Assembly: GCF_003234185.1 (NCBI RefSeq)
Contig: NZ_QKSM01000012.1
Location: 1-64,000, forward strand
DNA from: Curtobacterium sp. MCSS17_008
GTDB taxonomy: Bacteria > Actinomycetota > Actinomycetes > Actinomycetales > Microbacteriaceae
Direction of reading: 5' to 3'
Length of the DNA stretch: 64,000 bases
The translations under genes and the position numbers were made by a program. Under the pieces are notes generated by a model. The model searched no databases. It saw only the letters and a program-made list of their open reading frames with translations, and was not told the origin of the DNA. The first letter of the stretch is position 1. Every line of letters begins with the position of its first letter. Positions 57,203-64,000 of the stretch are shown in pieces.

Positions 57203-58642
57203 GTGCCCAACCGACGTGCCCTCGTCCTCCAGGACCGCCGGGAGGTGCGACTCGTCGCCCTCGTGCTGCTCGCCCTGGCGGCCGCGTACCAGTGCTTCTG
57301 GCGCATCGCCGACGAGAACATCGGTGGGGACGAGGCGACCTACGTCCGCGCCGGCTTCGCGTACGTGCACGGAGCGTTCGACCAGAACCGCGAGCACCCG
57401 CCGACGGCGAAGTACCTGTTCGGTCTGGCGCAGCTCGTCGGCGGGGAGGGCGTCACCGCGCCCCGTGTCCTCGTCGCCGCCCTCGTGGTGCTCGGCGCGG
57501 TCGTCATGTTCGTGTGGCTCCGTGCCGAGGTCGGCTTCTGGGCGGGGTGGACCGCAGCCGCGCTGTGGACGCTGACGCCGCGGAGCGGTGCGGGCGCGCG
57601 CCTCGACCGGGTCGCGCTCCTCGACCCGGTGATGGTGTTCTTCGCCCTCGCCGCGCTGTTCGCCGTCTGGGTCTGGGCACGGTCCGGCCGGTGGTGGTGG
57701 CTCCCGCTCTCCGCGGTGCTCATGGCGGCGTCGGTGACGTCGAAGGCGTCGACGCTCGTCCTGCTGCCCGTGTTCCTGCTCGCCCCGGTCCTGTTCCGAC
57801 GGTGGCGCGCACTCGTCGTCGGGGGTGTCGTCTGGGCGGTCGCCTTCGTCGTGACGGTGGTCGCGCTGTACGCCCCGATGGGCATGCGGTCCGCGGTGAC
57901 CTACATGCTCACGTTCCAGGCGGGGCAGAACGAACACGGACACCTGGTCAGGATCGCCGGTGAGACGCACCAGTTCGCGCCCTGGTGGGCGAACTGGTGG
58001 TTCCTGCTGCAGGGCGTCGGGCTGCCGGTGCTCGTCGTGCTCGCCACCGGCGTGCTGCTCGCGGTCGTCCTGCGTCCGGACCGGCTCGTGGTCTTCCTCG
58101 CGGCGCCGCTCGTGCTGCTCGTCGCGTTCTACACGGTCGCCGCGAAGATCGCGCTGCCGACCTACTACAGCGCGTGGACGCCCTGGATCGTCCTGCTCGC
58201 CGCGGTCGGCCTGGGTCGGCTGGCCGCCCTGCGTCCGCGACCGCTGACCGGTGCGATCGCAACGCTCCTGGTCGTCGTCGCGCTCGTCGGCAGCTTCCCG
58301 ACCGCCCGCTCCGTGTGGCAGACGCGGCCGGAGGGCGTCGCGCGTCTCGTGCCGCTGCTGCGGAGCGAGGGCATCCGCGACGGCCGGATCTTCTTCGGGT
58401 CGATCACCCCGAGCGACTACGACCAGTACGTCGGCGACCGTGGCGTGCGCGAGGTCGCGGACGCGCCGTTCGAGGCGATCGTCGTCGGGCGGGACCGGCG
58501 CTTCCCGTTGCCCGAGGAGGTCGCCGAGCTGCTGCGCGACGAGCGCTCCTCGTTCGAGCGGGTGCGGCTCGACCGCATCGTCGTCTGGATCCCGGACGGT
58601 CGGATCGTGCAGGGCGCGGACGGCGCGCTCGACGTCCGCTGA
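57203..58642 (+). CDS. GT-C family membrane glycosyltransferase (PMT/ArnT-like)
   Basis: A 479-residue integral membrane protein with about ten helices and a C-terminal soluble part. The first extracytoplasmic loop has ENIGGDEATYVRAGFAYVHG with the acidic catalytic residue typical of GT-C enzymes, and FDQNREHPPTAKYLFGLAQL matches the PMT/ArnT family (HPP motif). These enzymes transfer sugars from polyprenyl phosphates to proteins or lipids outside the cell. The acceptor is unknown. Leaderless GTG start. Confidence 0.86.
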   Translation: MPNRRALVLQDRREVRLVALVLLALAAAYQCFWRIADENIGGDEATYVRAGFAYVHGAFDQNREHPPTAKYLFGLAQLVGGEGVTAPRVLVAALVVLGAVVMFVWLRAEVGFWAGWTAAALWTLTPRSGAGARLDRVALLDPVMVFFALAALFAVWVWARSGRWWWLPLSAVLMAASVTSKASTLVLLPVFLLAPVLFRRWRALVVGGVVWAVAFVVTVVALYAPMGMRSAVTYMLTFQAGQNEHGHLVRIAGETHQFAPWWANWWFLLQGVGLPVLVVLATGVLLAVVLRPDRLVVFLAAPLVLLVAFYTVAAKIALPTYYSAWTPWIVLLAAVGLGRLAALRPRPLTGAIATLLVVVALVGSFPTARSVWQTRPEGVARLVPLLRSEGIRDGRIFFGSITPSDYDQYVGDRGVREVADAPFEAIVVGRDRRFPLPEEVAELLRDERSSFERVRLDRIVVWIPDGRIVQGADGALDVR

Positions 58643-58676
58643 CGGCCGGCGGACGGCTCGACACGTGGTCCTGACG

Positions 58677-58752
58677 TGGGGCCGGCAGCGGGACTCGAAC
58701 CCGCAACCCCCGTATTACAAGTACGGTGCGCTACCAATTGCGCCATGCCGGC
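58677..58752 (-). tRNA. tRNA-Thr (anticodon TGT)
   Basis: On the minus strand it starts gccggcatggcgcaattgg. Acceptor GCCGGCA pairs with TGCCGGC, the anticodon loop is cttgtaa (anticodon TGT, decoding ACA) and the T arm is gcgggttcgagtcccgc. The discriminator is C and CCA is encoded. Confidence 0.93.
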
Positions 58753-58788
58753 TGACGCGCCCATCCTAGCGGCGGACGCGTCAGGGTC

Positions 58789-59193
58789 TCATTCGCTCTT
58801 CTCGGAGAAGTTCAGCGACAGCGAGTTCATGCAGTAGCGGTCACCCGTCGGGGTGCCGAAGCCGTCCGGGAACACGTGCCCGAGGTGCGAGCCGCAGTTC
58901 GCGCAGCGGACCTCGGTGCGGACCATGCCGAGCGACTTGTCCTCGATGAGCTGCACGGCCTCGGGACGGACGGACTCGTAGAACGAGGGCCACCCGCAGC
59001 CGGAGTCGAACTTCGTGCCGCTCTGGAACAGCTCCGCGCCGCACGCCGCACAGGTGTAGATCCCGGCGCGCTCCTCGTCGAGCAGCTCGCCCGTCCACGG
59101 CCGCTCGGTCCCGGCCTGCCGGAGCACGGCGTACTGGTCCGGGGAGAGCTCTTCGCGCCACTGGGCGTCCGACTTGTCGACGTTGTACGCCAT
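58789..59193 (-). CDS. msrB: Peptide-methionine (R)-S-oxide reductase MsrB
   Basis: Repairs oxidised methionine (R-sulphoxide) in proteins, 134 residues. Zinc is held by two CxxC motifs (TCAACGAEL and RCANCGSHL). The catalytic Cys is in GDRYCMNSLSLNF, and FDSGCGWPSFYES is the family signature. I chose the ATG at 59193 since GGAGG lies five bases upstream; an upstream in-frame ATG lacks this. Divergent from the GNAT gene. Confidence 0.95.
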   Translation of the reverse strand: MAYNVDKSDAQWREELSPDQYAVLRQAGTERPWTGELLDEERAGIYTCAACGAELFQSGTKFDSGCGWPSFYESVRPEAVQLIEDKSLGMVRTEVRCANCGSHLGHVFPDGFGTPTGDRYCMNSLSLNFSEKSE

Positions 59194-59246
59194 TGCTTCC
59201 TCCATGCTTCCGGTCGGGGCTCGATGGTGACGCCCGACCCCTTCAG

Positions 59247-59259
59247 TAAACTCGCGACG
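59247..59259 (+). promoter_or_regulatory. Leaderless promoter -10 box (TAAACT)
   Basis: TAAACT at 59247-59252, seven bases before the ATG of the acetyltransferase gene. Confidence 0.65.
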
Positions 59260-59727
59260 ATGTCCGAGCATTCCGTGCGCCACGCCCGCTGGACCCGCCT
59301 GACGACGGACGAACTGTACGGCATCGTGCGGTTGCGGAACCGCGTCTTCGCCCTCGAGCAGCGCGTCGCCGCCGAGGACCTCGACGGCCGCGACCGCGAC
59401 CCCGAGACGGAACACTGGTGGTTCGGAGCGGACGACGATCCGGTCGGGTACCTCCGGCTCGTCCGACCGGCCCCGGACGAGGCCCACCCGGGGGGTGCGG
59501 TGCCGCCGGCCTGGGTCATCGGCCGGGTCGCCACGCACCCGGACCACCGAGGGCAGGGGATCGCCGGTCGGCTGGTCCGCGCCGTGCTCGACGCGCACGG
59601 GCACGAGCCGTTCGTCCTCCACGCCCAGGAGTACGTCGCGGGCCTCTACGAGCGGCACGGCTTCGTCCGGTTCGGCGACCCCTACGACGAGGCCGGCATC
59701 CGCCACGTCGGCATGCACCGCCCGTGA
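59260..59727 (+). CDS. GNAT acetyltransferase (ElaA-like)
   Basis: A 155-residue protein. TTDELYGIVRLRNRVFALEQ matches the N-terminus of ElaA-type GNAT proteins. The acetyl-CoA site is VIGRVATHPDHRGQGIAGRL, and the end AGLYERHGFVRFGDPYDEAG is the usual GNAT C-terminus. Substrate unknown. Leaderless start set by the -10 box. The stop overlaps the next GTG (GTGA). Confidence 0.9.
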   Translation: MSEHSVRHARWTRLTTDELYGIVRLRNRVFALEQRVAAEDLDGRDRDPETEHWWFGADDDPVGYLRLVRPAPDEAHPGGAVPPAWVIGRVATHPDHRGQGIAGRLVRAVLDAHGHEPFVLHAQEYVAGLYERHGFVRFGDPYDEAGIRHVGMHRP

Positions 59728-60800
59728 CCACGCGAGCGCGCTACGCCGCCTACGCGGACCGCATCGCCCCCGTCTCCCCGACCTACGCCGCATGGGCGCG
59801 GTCCGTCGACGACGACCTGGTCGCACTCCTCGACGCCGTCCCCGAGCAGCAGCGGCAACCGGAGCTCGTCTTCGCGGTCGCGCGTCGGCTCGGAGCCGAC
59901 CCCTCGGACCCCGGTGCGCTGCGCGTGCTCGGCCGGGAGGCCCGCCCCGCCTTCGTCGCGGCCCTCACCTCCGCCACGGTGCAGGCCAACGACCCGCGGC
60001 GGCTCGGGCCCGTGGTCCCGCTCCTCGCCGCGCTCGCCGCGGCCGACGAGCGCCCGCTCGGGCTGGTGGACGCGGGTGCGGCGGCGGGCCTGTGCTCGAT
60101 CCCCGACCGGGTGACCCTCGACCACGTGCCCGCAGGCTCCCCCGGGGACGGTCGCGCCCCCTCGCGGACGATGCACCCCGGTGCCCGAGGGCGCGACGTC
60201 CGTGGCGGGGCGCGATCCGACCGCGTCCGGGTGCACACCGCCGTCGCCGAGCCCGCCGTGCACCTGACCGTGGAGGTCAGCGGCACCGTCCCCGTGCCCA
60301 CGGCGGTGCCGATCCGCATCGGTGCGCGCGTCGCCCTCGACCCGGAGCCGATCGACCTCGCCGAGCCGCACGCGTTCGACCGGCTGGTCGAGGCGGTCCC
60401 GCCCGAGGCGACGGACCGTGTCGCCCTGATGCGCGAGGCGGCGCGCGCGACGCTCGCCGTGCCTCCCGTCCGGATCCGGGGCCGGCTGCCGGACGACCTG
60501 GACCGCGCACTGGACGCCCTGCCGGACGACGTGCGACCCGTCGTCCTGACCACCGGCACCCTCGTGTACGTGCCCGGGGCCGACCGCCAGCGCGTGGTCG
60601 ACCGGATGCGCGAGCGGGGCGTGCACTGGGTCGCGCTCGAGCGGACCGGGATCCTGCGCGGGGTGGCCGCGACCCTGCCGGACGACGTCGACCCGGCGGA
60701 CCCGGACGCGTTCGCGACGGTCTCGCTCGACGGCGTCGCGCTCGCCGTCTGCGACCCGTTCGGCGTCCGCGTGCGCTGGTTCCGGCGGCCGGGAGCCTGA
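59724..60800 (+). CDS. DUF2332 family protein
   Basis: A 358-residue protein. LVDAGAAAGLCSIPDRVTL matches the (G)AxAGLN region of DUF2332, a Rossmann-like, methyltransferase-shaped family of unknown function. VVLTTGTLVYVPGADRQRVV and HWVALERTGILRGV follow. Translationally coupled to the GNAT gene (GTGA overlap), so the two probably share a pathway. Confidence 0.85.
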   Translation: MTTRARYAAYADRIAPVSPTYAAWARSVDDDLVALLDAVPEQQRQPELVFAVARRLGADPSDPGALRVLGREARPAFVAALTSATVQANDPRRLGPVVPLLAALAAADERPLGLVDAGAAAGLCSIPDRVTLDHVPAGSPGDGRAPSRTMHPGARGRDVRGGARSDRVRVHTAVAEPAVHLTVEVSGTVPVPTAVPIRIGARVALDPEPIDLAEPHAFDRLVEAVPPEATDRVALMREAARATLAVPPVRIRGRLPDDLDRALDALPDDVRPVVLTTGTLVYVPGADRQRVVDRMRERGVHWVALERTGILRGVAATLPDDVDPADPDAFATVSLDGVALAVCDPFGVRVRWFRRPGA

Positions 60801-60897
60801 ACCGGGCTTCGCGACAGTCCAGGTCCGTGCCAGGGTCCGGATGCCGACCACCCCTACGATGTGCGAGACCCGTGACCCGACCGTGACCGGAAGTGCC

Positions 60898-61191
60898 GTG
60901 ACCGCCCTCCCCACCGACGAGCTCAGCGAGCTCGACAAGCGCGTGCTCGCGTTCGAGCACGACCGGGCGCAGCACGACCGCACGAAGGAGGCGGAGATCC
61001 GGGTCGAGTTCGACATGTCGCCGGCGCGGTACTACCAGGTGCTCAACCGCGTGATCGACCTGCCCGCCGCGCTCGCGCTCGACCCGCAGCTGGTCGGCCG
61101 GCTGCAGCGACTCCGGCAGGCACGCACCCGAGCACGAGCGGCACGTGCCTTCGTCGCCCCCGCGCCCGATCCCCGTGAAGAGGAACGATGA
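60898..61191 (+). CDS. DUF3263 domain protein
   Basis: A small DNA-binding-like protein, 97 residues from the GTG at 60898. The core ELDKRVLAFEHDRAQHDRTK and VEFDMSPARYYQVLNRVIDL is DUF3263, found next to LytR_C genes in Actinobacteria. The helix-turn-helix-like segment suggests a regulatory role (inference). I chose 60898 from the nearby ggaag. Earlier in-frame starts at 60841, 60859 and 60883 are possible, and TACGAT at 60855-60860 may be the -10 box. ATGA overlap with the next gene. Confidence 0.8.
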   Translation: MTALPTDELSELDKRVLAFEHDRAQHDRTKEAEIRVEFDMSPARYYQVLNRVIDLPAALALDPQLVGRLQRLRQARTRARAARAFVAPAPDPREEER

Positions 61192-61787
61192 CCGAGAGAT
61201 TCCCGCGAGACCGCTTCGACGACGTGACCGACGGCCCCCGGGTCGGGGCGCACCGCGGTGCCCGTCGCCGCGGACGCGGGTGGATCGCGTTCGCCTGGGC
61301 CGCCCTCGCCACCGGCGTGCTCGTGCTCGCCGGCGTGCTCGTGCTCGCGCTCCTCAACGGCAGCTACTCGTTCCCGGGAGCGACGTCCTCGCCCTCGCGC
61401 TCCTCGAGCCCGTCGGCGACCGCGTCGGCCGAGCCCTCCGCGTCGTCGGAGCCGTCGGAGACCCCCTCGCCGTCGCAGGAGTCGTCGGGCGCGGCGTCGC
61501 CCGCCGACCAGGGGGAGACGAGCGTCGTGGTGCTGAACGGCACGACCACCTCCGGTCTCGCCGCCCGAGCGAGCACCGCGCTCACGAGCGCGGGGTGGCA
61601 GGTGGCGTCGACGGGGGACGCCGGCACGACGGGCACGACGACCTCCGCCGTCTACTACCAGCAGCCGGAGCAGCAGGCCGTGGCGCAGGGCATCGCGAAC
61701 GCACTCGGCATCACGGCGGTCCAGCAGTCGGCGGCCTTCCCGAACGCCGACGTGAGCGTCGTGCTCGGCGCCGACTACGGCGGCTGA
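61188..61787 (+). CDS. LytR C-terminal domain membrane protein
   Basis: A 199-residue protein. One transmembrane helix (about 31-56) is followed by a Ser/Thr/Pro-rich stretch and the LytR_C domain (SVVVLNGTTTSGLAARASTA and VYYQQPEQQAVAQGIANAL). LytR_C domains occur at the end of LCP cell-wall ligases and alone in Actinobacteria, where they are thought to act in the cell envelope. The catalytic LCP domain is absent. The ATGA overlap with the DUF3263 gene shows coupling. Confidence 0.88.
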   Translation: MTERFPRDRFDDVTDGPRVGAHRGARRRGRGWIAFAWAALATGVLVLAGVLVLALLNGSYSFPGATSSPSRSSSPSATASAEPSASSEPSETPSPSQESSGAASPADQGETSVVVLNGTTTSGLAARASTALTSAGWQVASTGDAGTTGTTTSAVYYQQPEQQAVAQGIANALGITAVQQSAAFPNADVSVVLGADYGG

Positions 61788-61870
61788 CGCGCTCTACGGA
61801 CCGCGCTGTGTGACAGGGGTGTTTCCAGCACGTTGCTTTCTGACGGAATCGTCGTGAAAGAACGTCACAC

Positions 61871-61901
61871 CTCTTGCCCTGCCGCTTCCCTTGGGCAAGA
61901 G
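61871..61901 (+). other. Stem-loop in the cspA leader
   Basis: Arms ctcttgccc and gggcaagag (9 pairs, 13-base loop) 57 bases before the cspA ATG. It lies in a 171-base gap and may be part of a structured cold-shock leader or the end of the previous transcript. Confidence 0.5.
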
Positions 61902-61958
61902 TCATCGCCAGACGACGACTGCGTCGTTCGCAACAGCAGCACCAGGGAGCAAGAGATC

Positions 61959-64000
<2,042 letters not shown>

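Overview
The window is a high-GC stretch of an actinobacterial chromosome, most likely a Microbacteriaceae (Curtobacterium-like) genome. The evidence is gene content: a mycothiol synthase beside a GlnR-type regulator, SenX3-RegX3, CarD with the conserved tryptophan at residue 85, SigK/RskA, a fused IspDF, an actinobacterial Nudix-histidine phosphatase next to polyphosphate kinase, and many leaderless genes with a TANNNT -10 box 6-9 bases before the start codon. Apart from one toxin locus it reads as ordinary core chromosome. I see no integrase, transposase, phage genes or CRISPR array.

1-4040: a small hypothetical gene, tRNA-Lys(TTT) with a duplicated 3' half beside it, a 53-residue membrane peptide, a leaderless hypothetical gene that ends in a 19-base tandem repeat, and the sigK-rskA pair. 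4038-11685: phosphate uptake (pstS-pstC-pstA-pstB, minus strand) behind a PHO box, then a mutT1-like gene and ppk, which turn imported phosphate into polyphosphate. The matching regulators phoU (own PHO box) and senX3-regX3 lie at 39448-42121, so the window holds almost the whole phosphate regulon.

11938-33326: an accessory block built around a type VII (ESX/WXG100) secretion system. It has a WXG100 protein, an 1806-residue Rhs toxin with its own helical N-terminal export region, an adjacent immunity gene, several small membrane proteins, a 931-residue coiled-coil lipoprotein, a membrane-anchored periplasmic-binding-like protein, an FHA-bearing EssC/EccC ATPase and a receptor-like Ser/Thr kinase. 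Known ESX membrane partners such as EccB, EccD, EccE and MycP are not visible. The lipoprotein plus binding-protein pair may be substitute parts, and this is the least explained part of the window.

33374-48608: core genes: mshD-glnR, a 38-residue peptide ahead of a nitrobindin-like gene and a YgfZ-like gene, a methyltransferase, gpmA, a kinase, phoU, senX3-regX3, a lipoprotein, and carD-ispDF-cysS-rlmB. 48692-64000: sugar ABC ATPase, thioredoxin-like oxidoreductase, zinc metallopeptidase, glycerol dehydrogenase, an aldolase-like protein, NAD(P)H-hydrate epimerase, hydrolase, aldo-keto reductase, a GT-C glycosyltransferase, tRNA-Thr(TGT), msrB, a GNAT/DUF2332 pair, a DUF3263/LytR_C pair, cspA, and the 5' part of groL behind two CIRCE operators. 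Long perfect hairpins separate most transcription units, several sharing a GGAGGCnCGG core.
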